Below, piece after piece: positions 50,816 to 60,059 of a stretch of DNA of 64,000 bases. This DNA comes from CAXKXX01 sp964059975 (lineage in GTDB: Bacteria > Pseudomonadota > Gammaproteobacteria > Enterobacterales > Enterobacteriaceae): assembly GCA_964059975.1 (NCBI GenBank), contig CAXKXX010000003.1, forward strand, positions 62,001-126,000, in the 5' to 3' direction. A model generated the notes under the pieces. That model did not search any database. It had not been told where the DNA came from and saw only the letters and a list, made by a program, of their open reading frames with translations. The position numbers and the translations under genes were made by a program. Numbering within the stretch: the first letter of the stretch is position 1; each line of letters opens with the position of its first letter.

Positions 50816-51634
50816 TTATTGTTTCTTAGGAGGATGATCTATAAGCCAATTGGCTAGCTTGCAGTACTGTGCGATAGAAAGATTTTCTGCTCTGAGCGAA
50901 GTATCAATACGTAACTCCATGAGCTGTATTGACGTAAATAGATCGCCTAAACTATTACCGATCGTCTTCCTCCTCTGATTAAATGCTCGGGTAATTATGT
51001 AATTTAACTTACACACATCACTCACGGAATTTGGCATCACCCTATGCGGCTGCAAACGTATTACAGCGGAGTCCACTTTCGGTGTTGGTGTAAATGAGAG
51101 CGGCGGAACCTCCAGTATTGGTGTGACGTCGCAATAATACTGCGCCATTAGGCTTAGGCGCCCATAGGTTTTAGTATTTGGGGGGGAAATTAGTCGGTTA
51201 AACACTTCTTTCTGTAACATGAAGTGCATGTCATGAATTGCATGGAGATAAGGGAATAGGTGAAATATTAATGATATCGAAATGTTATACGGTAAGTTAC
51301 CAAATATGCGCAAGGGCTTTCCTGTGCGCTTGGCTATTTTATCGAAATTTACCTTCGTAGCATCTTTCTGATAAATAGTAAGCTTGTTTTTGAACAATGA
51401 AATATTAGCTAGCCGATATGCCAGATCCCTATCTAATTCGATAACTGTCATATGATTTATTTGAGCGCAAACTGGTTCGGTGAGTGCGCCGAGACCGGGA
51501 CCAATCTCAACAATTGCTTGGTCGGGTTGAGGTTGAATAGCAGAAACAATACGATCGATAATTATTTGATCCGTTAAAAAATTTTGACCAAAACGTTTTC
51601 GGATGTGGTGCCCCCGATAAATTTTACTATTCAT
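50816..51634 (-). CDS. ksgA: rRNA adenine dimethyltransferase KsgA (RsmA)
   Basis: Dimethylates two adjacent adenines near the 3' end of 16S rRNA, a late small-subunit check. RFGQNFLTDQ, SAM motif EIGPGLGALTEP, VIELDRDLAYRL and the catalytic NLPYNIS are present, plus KVDSAVIRL and FNQRRKTIGNSL. Length is 272 against 273. The start abuts the pdxA stop without a gap. Confidence 0.97.
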   Translation of the reverse strand: MNSKIYRGHHIRKRFGQNFLTDQIIIDRIVSAIQPQPDQAIVEIGPGLGALTEPVCAQINHMTVIELDRDLAYRLANISLFKNKLTIYQKDATKVNFDKIAKRTGKPLRIFGNLPYNISISLIFHLFPYLHAIHDMHFMLQKEVFNRLISPPNTKTYGRLSLMAQYYCDVTPILEVPPLSFTPTPKVDSAVIRLQPHRVMPNSVSDVCKLNYIITRAFNQRRKTIGNSLGDLFTSIQLMELRIDTSLRAENLSIAQYCKLANWLIDHPPKKQ

Positions 51635-52630
51635 TTATTGTGCATTACAATTAATTAACATTTTAATGGCGAGATCCAGAGCCATTCTGAGACTACCGGC
51701 ATTAGCATTACCAGTACCTGCTAGATCTAGAGCGGTTCCGTGATCAACTGAAGTACGGATAAAAGGCAATCCAAGAGTAATATTTACTGCCTGTCCAAAT
51801 CCCTGGTACTTAAGTACCGGCAAACCCTGATCGTGATACATTGCCAATACTGCATCGGCATGTTTTAGATGCTTGAATTGAAACACAGTATCCGCAGGAA
51901 GTGGACCGGTCAGTCGGATGCGTTCATTACGCAAAGATTCAAGAGCTGGAAGAATAATGTCTATCTCCTCTCTCCCTATATGGCCACTTTCCCCGGCGTG
52001 TGGGTTCAGGCCACAAACGTAGATATGCGGCTCCGGCAACCCAAATTTTATTTTCAAATCCTGATCGAGAGTGCGAATAACGTCGATTAGACTTTTTTGA
52101 GTGATAGCACCTGGTACTGATATCAGTGGTAAATGAGTCGTTGCTAAGGCTACCCGTAGTTTTTCGGTGGCCAGCATCATCACTACTTGATTGCAGTGGC
52201 TCCGCTTAGCAAAGAATTCGGTGTGCCCCGTAAAAGGCACCCCGGCGTCGTTAATTACGCCTTTATTCACTGGTCCGGTGACCAGCGCGGAAAATTCACC
52301 GCTTAAACAGCCATCGCAGGCGATCGTTAAGGTTTTAATTACATAAGAGCTATTCTTACTATTTAGTTTACCTGACTTGACCGGATGGTTGATGGTTACT
52401 GGAAGTATAGTCAGTGTACCAGACGCTTGAGGCCGAGGGGGATGTTTTCTCTGGTAACCCCATAGCGTCAAAGGTAAGTTTATCTGATGGGCGCGATCAA
52501 GCAGCACCGACGGTTCGGCGCATACTACCACTTCAATTGGCCAATCTTTTTGGGCCAGCATTACTACTAAATCAGGCCCTATCCCGGAGGGTTCACCAGG
52601 AGTTATGACGATACGTTTATTACTAAGCAT
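51635..52630 (-). CDS. pdxA: 4-hydroxythreonine-4-phosphate dehydrogenase PdxA
   Basis: NAD- and metal-dependent step of pyridoxal phosphate synthesis, just before ring closure by PdxJ. VITPGEPSGIGPDLVV starts it; TGPVNKGVINDAGVPFTGHT, GLNPHAGESGHIGREE, AMYHDQGLPVLKYQGF and RTSVDHGTALDLAG hold the substrate and metal residues. Length is 331 against 329. Its start overlaps surA by eight bases. With pdxB in the same window, PLP synthesis is retained. Confidence 0.97.
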   Translation of the reverse strand: MLSNKRIVITPGEPSGIGPDLVVMLAQKDWPIEVVVCAEPSVLLDRAHQINLPLTLWGYQRKHPPRPQASGTLTILPVTINHPVKSGKLNSKNSSYVIKTLTIACDGCLSGEFSALVTGPVNKGVINDAGVPFTGHTEFFAKRSHCNQVVMMLATEKLRVALATTHLPLISVPGAITQKSLIDVIRTLDQDLKIKFGLPEPHIYVCGLNPHAGESGHIGREEIDIILPALESLRNERIRLTGPLPADTVFQFKHLKHADAVLAMYHDQGLPVLKYQGFGQAVNITLGLPFIRTSVDHGTALDLAGTGNANAGSLRMALDLAIKMLINCNAQ

Positions 52631-53918
52631 GACTATAAAGGATTCTCACATAGGCCTGTGCGCGTAATTCTTGTAGTACAATCTGCATTTCTTCGGCAAA
52701 TTTTCTACTGAAAAGTACGTGATAAGCCCGATTTTTATTAGTGACATCACTTTTATCTGATTTCCGTGTATCTAGTAATTCAATGAGGTGCCATCCGAAC
52801 GCAGATTTTAGGGGTACGCTGATTTCACCTTTATTAAGATTAAGCAAGATATCTCGGAAGACGGAATCGTAGGTATCTAGAGGTATCCAGCCGAGATCGC
52901 CACCTTGCAAGGCAGAGGCCTCATCTTGAGATAGTTCTTTAGCTTCATCGGCAAACTTAGTACGACCTCTTTTGATATCTTCTGCTAAGCTTGCTAGCTT
53001 AGCAGAAGCCTGATCATCTGTCATCATCATTGAAGGTTTTAGCAGGATATGGCGAACATGCACTTCAGTTTCGGATACTGACTGAGTAGTTTTTCGGATA
53101 TCATTCACTTTAAGAATATGAAATCCAAATCTGGAACGAATTGGTCCTACGATATAATTTTTTTTATCATTAATCAGGTAGTTAGAAAAAAATTTTGGGA
53201 TCTCTTGCGATTTATACCAGCCCGTAGTCCAGGACTGTATCGATTTAAAATCTCTAGTATGGGCGATCGCTAGTGTTCTAAAATCCGCACCGTTGTGCAA
53301 TTCTCCGATCAGTTTTTTCACCAGTAGTTCTGCAGTCTCTAGTTGTTCCCTTGATGGGTTTTCCGAAAGGGGGAGCAAGATATGGCTGATATTTATTTCT
53401 ATATCGCTGTCGTTTTGGGCACGCATTATCTTAGATAAAACTTCAACCTCTTCAGGAAGAATAGTTACACGGCGGCGTACTTCGTTATTAAGTGCCGCTG
53501 CAATTAGCATCTCCTTACGTATTTGGGAGCGATAAGTATTATAATTTAATCCTTCATAAGACAAGTAGTTGCGAAGTTGATTCGTATTCATCTTATTTTG
53601 CGCAGCGATATTAGCAATCGCGCTATCTAAATCGGAATCAGATACGGAAACACCCGTTTTTTGAATCATTTGTGTCTGAATTCTGTCTGAAATAAGACGT
53701 TCGATGCTCTGATCACGAAGTAGGTTATTATCTGATATTGACCGTACGTCGTGCCGTAGATGCAGATTCATCGATTCTATTAAGTCCTTGATATCGCTCT
53801 CTAGAATGATACTATCATTTACAATGACAGCGACTTTATCTATCTCGCTCGGTATTGCGAAGGTTGTATTAACGTAAATTAGTGACCCGAAAAGAATTAT
53901 TATTCTCCACGTATTCAT
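52623..53918 (-). CDS. surA: Periplasmic chaperone / peptidyl-prolyl isomerase SurA
   Basis: Escorts outer-membrane proteins, including LptD, to the Bam complex. Signal peptide about 21 residues (MNTWRIIILFGSLIYVNTTFA), then the N-terminal chaperone region (VAVIVNDSIILESDI) and two parvulin domains (ISHILLPLSENP near 176; VRHILLKPSMMMTDDQ near 288, the second with QGGDLGWIPLDTY and FGWHLIELLDTR). Length is 431 against 428. It lies 60 bases after lptD on the same strand. Confidence 0.96.
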   Translation of the reverse strand: MNTWRIIILFGSLIYVNTTFAIPSEIDKVAVIVNDSIILESDIKDLIESMNLHLRHDVRSISDNNLLRDQSIERLISDRIQTQMIQKTGVSVSDSDLDSAIANIAAQNKMNTNQLRNYLSYEGLNYNTYRSQIRKEMLIAAALNNEVRRRVTILPEEVEVLSKIMRAQNDSDIEINISHILLPLSENPSREQLETAELLVKKLIGELHNGADFRTLAIAHTRDFKSIQSWTTGWYKSQEIPKFFSNYLINDKKNYIVGPIRSRFGFHILKVNDIRKTTQSVSETEVHVRHILLKPSMMMTDDQASAKLASLAEDIKRGRTKFADEAKELSQDEASALQGGDLGWIPLDTYDSVFRDILLNLNKGEISVPLKSAFGWHLIELLDTRKSDKSDVTNKNRAYHVLFSRKFAEEMQIVLQELRAQAYVRILYSHA

Positions 53919-53978
53919 ATATTTTCTATTTCTAATCCGAAAATTTTTATTAAAGATTTTTTCAAAGTTGCATTCATA

Positions 53979-56369
53979 TCATAGCCCATATTGATATGGT
54001 GGTATTCCGGGGCGTTTCATGTCTGAAGCGCCCAAATTGTAATCACTGCGGAGGCCACGTAGCTCTATGTTGAAGGAGACTTTATCGTCATAAATACTTG
54101 TATTATTCCCAGTATTCCAATCGGTAATCTTGCGCTCGTAGCCTAGTGTTAACGCCCAGCAGCAGGTTTTGTAGTTAATCCCAAGCAACTGATCCGCGAC
54201 CTTCCTTGCGCGAGCGTCATAGTAATAAGCCCATACCATGTCCCAGCTATTAGTGATTGGCAACTTGGTTGTCATGCCTATCTGATCAATGCTTCTATTA
54301 ACACCTTTATTATAGTTAAAAGTTTGAGTTATATTTAGGGCTTCTCGGACATATTCTGGTGCAGCATAACGGTAATTTAATTGAAGGATGCGATCTGGAC
54401 CCTGACGGTATTCCAGAACACTGTTACCTCGAGAGACACTGTTCAAGTGGGTATCATACTGAAGGCTGCCATGCAAAATCCAACGATCGTCAATATTCCA
54501 GTAGATATTACCAATCCATACTGCATTACCCGTATAATCTTTATTATCATAAATTCTTCTGCCATCACCGCTATTTGAAGGCCCGAAATAATAGATTTGA
54601 CCAGCTGAGGCATTAAAACGTTCTACTAATGCAGCATCATAGATACGTGTAGTGAAACCACTGGAGACGCGATTTTGTGAGGAAATGCGATCTAAACCAC
54701 TATATATGCGGTCACGAAATAAACCATAATAGTCTGATTGTAGAAGAGTAGTATCGTAGGTATAAATATTTTTTTGATCGCGATATGGCACGTAAAGATA
54801 TTGAGTTCGCGCTTCTAAAATCTGATCGGCGCCTTTTGACCAGCTTATCGGGCGCTCAAAAATTAATTTAATATCAGCCTTAATCTGAGGCAGTATACGA
54901 TTGACTGAATTGTCAAGATTTGGAATCAGATTTTTAGAGTGATTCACTCTATTACGGCTAGCGTAATGTTTAGAAAACTGGCTAGGAACGCTTTGCTGGT
55001 AATGAGACGCTAGGATCTTTCCCTCTGTACTCAATGCTACCCAGCTATTGGTTAGTGATAAATTAAGTGTGGGTTCTAGATGCCAACGCGTAGCATCTGG
55101 GTTATACGGATTAATGCTGTTAAATTTAGCTATCTGGCTAAATAAATTGAAATCAAACGGGCCGAGATGTTTTTTGTAATAGTTTATATCTACTTGTGGT
55201 TGTATTTTATAAGAATTAGACTCGAAACGGTCTGTGTTATCAAAGATCTGAAATTTCTTAGAGCTTAAAGTAGCATTCAGGTATTCATTATCATAACTAA
55301 AGCTAAGCTTTTGAGCAGCATAGCTATCGGACGTAGATCCATGCCTTGAATCTAAGTCGGTAAAGTATTTAGTATCACTAACCTTAATAAAATCGATATT
55401 GAAACGCCATGCCCGATCTATGAGACCACTGTGCTTCCAGTAAAAAAGCCACCGAGTATTGTTATCAGCGCTATCTCTTTTGTATGCTTTGTCCTTTGGT
55501 AACCAGTCTACCTCCATCGATCCGGAGCCATGATGTGTCAGATATCGGAATTCGTTTTGCCACTGTAATCCGTGTCTCGACATATAATGTGGGGTCAGAG
55601 TAGCATCATAATTTGGCGCAATATTCCAGTAGTAGGGCAATATAAATTCAATACCATGATTATTACTTCCGTATTTAAAATTTGGTATTAGAAAACCTGA
55701 ACGGCGTTTGTCTCCGATTGGAAACTGAATGTAGGGACTATAGAACACTGGAATGCCACGAATACGCAATCGGGCATTCCAGATCTCTACGAGCCCACCT
55801 ATATGATTATGAATCACTTTTGAACCTATAATAGTCCAGCTATCATCTCCGGGTAAGCAAGAAGTAAAAGTAGCATCCTCCATAATAGCCAAGCAGTTTA
55901 CACCGAAAATCTGCATCTTGTTAGCTGAACCGCGCCCCTGGTGCCCGACGGCCTGATAAGTGCCCTTATAGATGATAACATCTCTAGTGTTTAGGTTTAA
56001 CCAGCCCCGGAGGCCTGATAATCTAAGTAGCGTATCAACATAATGCACGTCACCAGTTGCAGTCACAGTTCGAACTGCATCCGGATGTCCCGATCGCATC
56101 TGGTTAAGTTCTACCTGATTAGCATCGAGGGCGCTTCTGCCTTGCTTGATGTTGACATTGCCACTAAACAGCACACTCTCTGGATAATTAGCATATGCCT
56201 TATTGGAATTGATAATGATAGAGTTACTGTCAAAGTTATCTCTAGTATCAGGATGATTATAAATAGAGGCGTCGGGCATGTATTTATGAGGAATTTCCGC
56301 TAGAACATGCTGACCGCAAAGTGCCGCCCAGATCATCATGGTCAGCGGTATCACGAATTTTTTTTTCAT
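53979..56369 (-). CDS. lptD: LPS assembly outer-membrane protein LptD
   Basis: Beta-barrel that inserts lipopolysaccharide in the outer leaflet with LptE. Signal peptide ends near VLA (residue 24), then the OstA/LptA-like domain (YPESVLFSGNVNIKQG) and a long barrel (GDKRRSGFLIPNFKYG, YVPYRDQKNIYTYD, QIYYFGPSN, LQLNYRYAAPEY). Length is 796 against 784. Of the four conserved cysteines, Cys171 (FTSCLPG) and the pair 736-737 (YKTCCWAL) remain, but the N-terminal one (E. coli Cys31) is Tyr30. An extra Cys159 is present. One of the two disulfides should still form. Confidence 0.96.
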   Translation of the reverse strand: MKKKFVIPLTMMIWAALCGQHVLAEIPHKYMPDASIYNHPDTRDNFDSNSIIINSNKAYANYPESVLFSGNVNIKQGRSALDANQVELNQMRSGHPDAVRTVTATGDVHYVDTLLRLSGLRGWLNLNTRDVIIYKGTYQAVGHQGRGSANKMQIFGVNCLAIMEDATFTSCLPGDDSWTIIGSKVIHNHIGGLVEIWNARLRIRGIPVFYSPYIQFPIGDKRRSGFLIPNFKYGSNNHGIEFILPYYWNIAPNYDATLTPHYMSRHGLQWQNEFRYLTHHGSGSMEVDWLPKDKAYKRDSADNNTRWLFYWKHSGLIDRAWRFNIDFIKVSDTKYFTDLDSRHGSTSDSYAAQKLSFSYDNEYLNATLSSKKFQIFDNTDRFESNSYKIQPQVDINYYKKHLGPFDFNLFSQIAKFNSINPYNPDATRWHLEPTLNLSLTNSWVALSTEGKILASHYQQSVPSQFSKHYASRNRVNHSKNLIPNLDNSVNRILPQIKADIKLIFERPISWSKGADQILEARTQYLYVPYRDQKNIYTYDTTLLQSDYYGLFRDRIYSGLDRISSQNRVSSGFTTRIYDAALVERFNASAGQIYYFGPSNSGDGRRIYDNKDYTGNAVWIGNIYWNIDDRWILHGSLQYDTHLNSVSRGNSVLEYRQGPDRILQLNYRYAAPEYVREALNITQTFNYNKGVNRSIDQIGMTTKLPITNSWDMVWAYYYDARARKVADQLLGINYKTCCWALTLGYERKITDWNTGNNTSIYDDKVSFNIELRGLRSDYNLGASDMKRPGIPPYQYGL

Positions 56370-56592
56370 ACTTGGTTGTGTAGTATTTAATCGTAAGTAG
56401 CATCACATCTAATAAATAGATGCAAGCCATGTTACTTATTTGAATTTTTTATAGGCAAATTTTACTGCCTGACTGCATATTTAGATATGATAAGTGATAG
56501 GTATCATAATGCAAATGATAGTAAAAATCGCTAATCCCTGACTAACACAGGTCAAATATTATGCCACTTTTAGAATAATCATTGAGGAGCAT

Positions 56593-57399
56593 ATGCAGTA
56601 TTGGGGAAAACTAGCCGGGGTAATTATAGCCATTTGGTTTAGCGCGGGCTTCTTGGGCATAGTCTTAGGATTAGTGATCGGCCATATACTTGATACTATA
56701 GGCAGTAATAATCATAACCCAGGTTTTTTTACCGACCAGCACACAAGGCAAAAGCTGTTCTTCCGCGCTACTTTTCAGGTGATGGGTCACCTTAGCAAAT
56801 CCAAAGGTCGCGTAACCGAAATAGATATTCAAGTTGCCCGCTTGTTTATGGATCGCCTACAACTTCAGGGCGAAGCTCGTATTGATGCAAAGCAAGCGTT
56901 TCGTGAAGGTAAAAAAGACCAATTTCCCCTTCGTGAAACGATTCAACAGTTTCGGAGTATCTGCTTCGGACGCTCCGATTTAATTCGCATGTTTCTAGAA
57001 ACTCAACTTCAGGCCGCCTTTGCGGACGGTGCGCTACACCCGAATGAGCGAGAGGTATTGTATGTTATTGCAGAAGAGCTAGGCATCTCGCATTTACAAT
57101 TTGATCAATTTCTTAGGATGATTGAAGGAGGGCGGCGCTTCGATAAAGATCAACAAAGCGATTTTGAGGAAGGGCGGGATAAACCAACTCTAGAAGATGC
57201 ATGTAAAGTTCTTGGGGTCAGAAAAAATGATGACGCCGCTACTATAAAACGCGCTTATCGTAAACTAATGAGTGAACATCATCCAGATAAGCTAGTGGCA
57301 AAGGGATTACCTCCGCAGATGATGGAAGTGGCTAAAGAAAAAGCACAGAAGATCCAGGCTGCATATGACCTGATAAAAACTGAGAGATCTTTTAGATAA
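56593..57399 (+). CDS. djlA: Membrane-anchored J-domain protein DjlA
   Basis: DnaK co-chaperone of the inner membrane. One N-terminal membrane segment with glycine-rich face (AGFLGIVLGLVIGHIL), a TerB-like middle domain (GKKDQFPLRETIQ, FADGALHPNEREVL), and a C-terminal J domain with the HPD motif (MSEHHPDKLVAKGLP, about residue 228). Length is 268 against 271. Divergent from lptD as in E. coli; GAGGAG precedes the ATG. Confidence 0.96.
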   Translation: MQYWGKLAGVIIAIWFSAGFLGIVLGLVIGHILDTIGSNNHNPGFFTDQHTRQKLFFRATFQVMGHLSKSKGRVTEIDIQVARLFMDRLQLQGEARIDAKQAFREGKKDQFPLRETIQQFRSICFGRSDLIRMFLETQLQAAFADGALHPNEREVLYVIAEELGISHLQFDQFLRMIEGGRRFDKDQQSDFEEGRDKPTLEDACKVLGVRKNDDAATIKRAYRKLMSEHHPDKLVAKGLPPQMMEVAKEKAQKIQAAYDLIKTERSFR

Positions 57400-57439
57400 T
57401 CATACAAATCTTACACTCAAAGTAGCGCTCTATCTGATA

Positions 57440-57620
57440 TAAGATAAAAAATGTATGGTGCAGCGCTTTATTAATTATGGAGTTTTACTGGGCTTAGCGA
57501 AGCTCCGAAGTCATCTCTATTATTAGAACGCGCCTTCCGTCTCCGCCTACGATTTTCATTCAACCCGAAGAAGATATTGTCTGATAGACCATATTCTTTC
57601 CAAGCGTGTATGACCGCCTA
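57440..57620 (-). pseudogene. rluA: rluA remnant downstream of djlA
   Basis: In E. coli rluA lies just beyond djlA on the opposite strand. The minus strand reads RVLIIEMTSELR, stop, AQ, stop, NSIINKAL near 57455-57535, against the RluA end RLLLHAEMLTITHPAYGNSM, TFKAP. Positions R, L, E, M, A, N, S, K and A agree. An upstream piece (IFFG) fits PILG. RluA modifies 23S rRNA and some tRNAs; it is lost here. Confidence 0.5.
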
Positions 57621-59141
57621 TATCTCGCGATAATATTTACGATTTTAGAATCTTAAAATTAATTGCTATGCTAATCGCATGAATGTTATTGACTAGCAAT
57701 GAATATTTTTGACTATTTTCTAGGATATTTTACTGCGTCTGAGCGATAACAGTAATGAACGCTCTACTTATTTATTAAAAACCATAATTATTCTATATTG
57801 AATCTAGAAAGAGATGAGTGTTTTAAATAAACGAGCTATTTTATAGATAAAAAAGAAGAGCTTGTGTTTTAATGGTTCTACTTATGAATGAGAAATGTTG
57901 GAGATTTTTTATAAATACAGGGTGTTTTGTTAATCTAAAATAGACTCTTAAATTTAACTTTAAGAGTAAACGTTTTAGTAATTTGTAGTATATCAAGTAT
58001 TATCGTTCTATTAAATATTTATAAGAAAAATACATATAAAGTTGTACCAAAAAATTGTCTTTCGGGACTACCAGAAAAATCTTCTATCAGAATAAGGGCC
58101 ATGGCGCCCATGTATAACCTACGCGCATGCCCCTTTTCTTTTTCAGGCGGGATGGCCTGTTATCCATAATGCTGGAGCTGCACTAAGTGGTTGCTCCAAA
58201 AATATATTGCGCATATAATGATGGAGCCAAGGCACACTTAAATGTCTATAGCGCCACACTTCAAAGACAATTCTTTTTATTTAGAACTGTACGACGCCTA
58301 TAGTCCTGACCTATGGTTTTTATGAGTACTGAAAAGCTGAAATTTGAGCAGAGAATGCACTATTAAAATCCTGTCAAGGCTAGACGATCATCTGTACTAA
58401 CGTGATAGATACTAGCTTTATTATAATTATAACCATAGTTTAACTATTAAAATTATCGCCCCATTCATTGTACTGAATGGGGTACTACGTCTTCTCGGGG
58501 ATACTGCGAATAGTGCCGCCTACTTATTCTAGAATAAGTAATTATGCGATTTACTGTAAGATTGAAATTATTTTAGATCGCAATGTTGCCCCCATCTCTT
58601 ATGAGAGCATTCCTCGCTTCATTATTATTAATTGCTTTAATCTGAATCCCCTGGAGATATTCGTGGGAACCTATTTCTGTTTCACTTGCACTGACCATAT
58701 GGCTTAGCCTGAACCCGGTTATATGCTCCCCTATTTTTTAGTTGTTTTTTAGTCGCCACATTTAGCCAAAATAAGTTTGGCCCTTAGTAGCATTTTAAAA
58801 TTTATATCTCTCCTGGAGATTCCGCACACTTCCTACTAAAAACAGTAAGTGTATCACTCGAGTACAATCGTATTGTAGACACGTAAAATATTACATTTTA
58901 ATTACATATGAGATGGCATAAAGTGTTCACTTAAAGATTAATAATTATACGTAGTCCCTGGAATGCTCAGTACCTCAGGCACCTGTTTATTAGTCCAAGT
59001 TATCCGCTTATTAGCGTTCGATCGCCTTTGGTCTCTATGAAAAATTATTGAAGATAATTATAGATCTATTATTAGTAGCAGCTTAAATAAAAGCAGAGGG
59101 GTGGAGTAATAAGACTCCCAGACTGGACTTTATTCGAGCAA
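57621..59141. other. Non-coding stretch between rluA remnant and htpX
   Basis: About 1.5 kb. A hairpin (CCCCATTCA / TGAATGGGG, arms 58459-58467 and 58474-58482) is the only clear structure. The frame 58477-58707 has no motif. The first part may be the rest of rluA; nothing else was recognised. The djlA and htpX neighbourhoods are not adjacent in E. coli, so a join lies somewhere here. Confidence 0.5.
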
Positions 59142-60020
59142 CTAATTCAGGTATTCGGAGCGGCGTAGCGCTTCAATACGTTTATCCAGAGGCGGGTGTG
59201 ACATTAGTAATTCGCTAAATGACTTGGCTTTGCCGTTGATACAAAATGCTAGTAGACTACTTGTTTCTTGAGGTTCATAGCTTGTTTTCAGGCGCTGTAG
59301 CGCCGCAATCATTTTTTCTCGACCCACTAGTTTAGCCGACCCAGCATCAGCGTGAAACTCACGCTGGCGCGAGAACCACATGGTGATCATGCTAGCAAAA
59401 ATTCCGAATACTAGTTCTAATATCATCGATAAGGCAATATAGATTGGTGAGTCTTCGTTGTTTTCTTCTTCAGTGTCGCGATGATTTATCAAGCTTGCCA
59501 CTAGTTTCGACACCAGCCGCGACAAAAAGATAACAAAGGTGTTCACAATACCTTGAATCAGTGCCATTGTCACCATATCGCCATTGGCGATATGGCTGAT
59601 TTCGTGTGCTACGACCGCTTCTGCTTCGTCGCTACTCATGCTTTGTAGTAAACCAGTGCTAACGGCAACAAGGGCCGCGTTCCGACGGGCTCCTGTAGCG
59701 AATGCGTTGATATCATGCGCCTGATAAATAGCAACTTGGGGCATAACGATGCCTACCTTCTGTGAATGACGTCGCACCGTTTCTAGCAACCAGCTTTCAG
59801 TTGCGTGGCGTGGATTTTTAATCACTTCTCCGTCTACAGTGCGTAGCGCCATCCATTTAGAGATAAATAAAGATACAAAAGCGCCGCCAAATCCGAATAA
59901 ACCAGCTGTAATTATGAGACCTTGAATACTGCTGGACTTAACCCCTGTTAGGGTAAGTATTAAGCCAAAAACTAGCATTACTGAAAGGTTGGTAAGCAAA
60001 AAAAGAGCTATCCGCATCAT
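59142..60020 (-). CDS. htpX: Membrane metalloprotease HtpX
   Basis: Zinc endopeptidase of the inner membrane, quality control of membrane proteins together with FtsH. N-terminal membrane segments (to about residue 55), zinc motif HEISH at 139-143 within EAVVAHEISHIANGDMV, third ligand Glu in FHADAGSA-type REFHADAGSAKLVG, and C-terminal SHPPLDKRIEALRR. Length is 292 against 293. GAGGAAA lies before the ATG. The genes preceding it in E. coli (prc, proQ, msrC) are all fossils here. Confidence 0.97.
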   Translation of the reverse strand: MMRIALFLLTNLSVMLVFGLILTLTGVKSSSIQGLIITAGLFGFGGAFVSLFISKWMALRTVDGEVIKNPRHATESWLLETVRRHSQKVGIVMPQVAIYQAHDINAFATGARRNAALVAVSTGLLQSMSSDEAEAVVAHEISHIANGDMVTMALIQGIVNTFVIFLSRLVSKLVASLINHRDTEEENNEDSPIYIALSMILELVFGIFASMITMWFSRQREFHADAGSAKLVGREKMIAALQRLKTSYEPQETSSLLAFCINGKAKSFSELLMSHPPLDKRIEALRRSEYLN

Positions 60021-60059
60021 AAAGTATTTTCCTCATAAATTTTAAAAATTATTGCTTAC

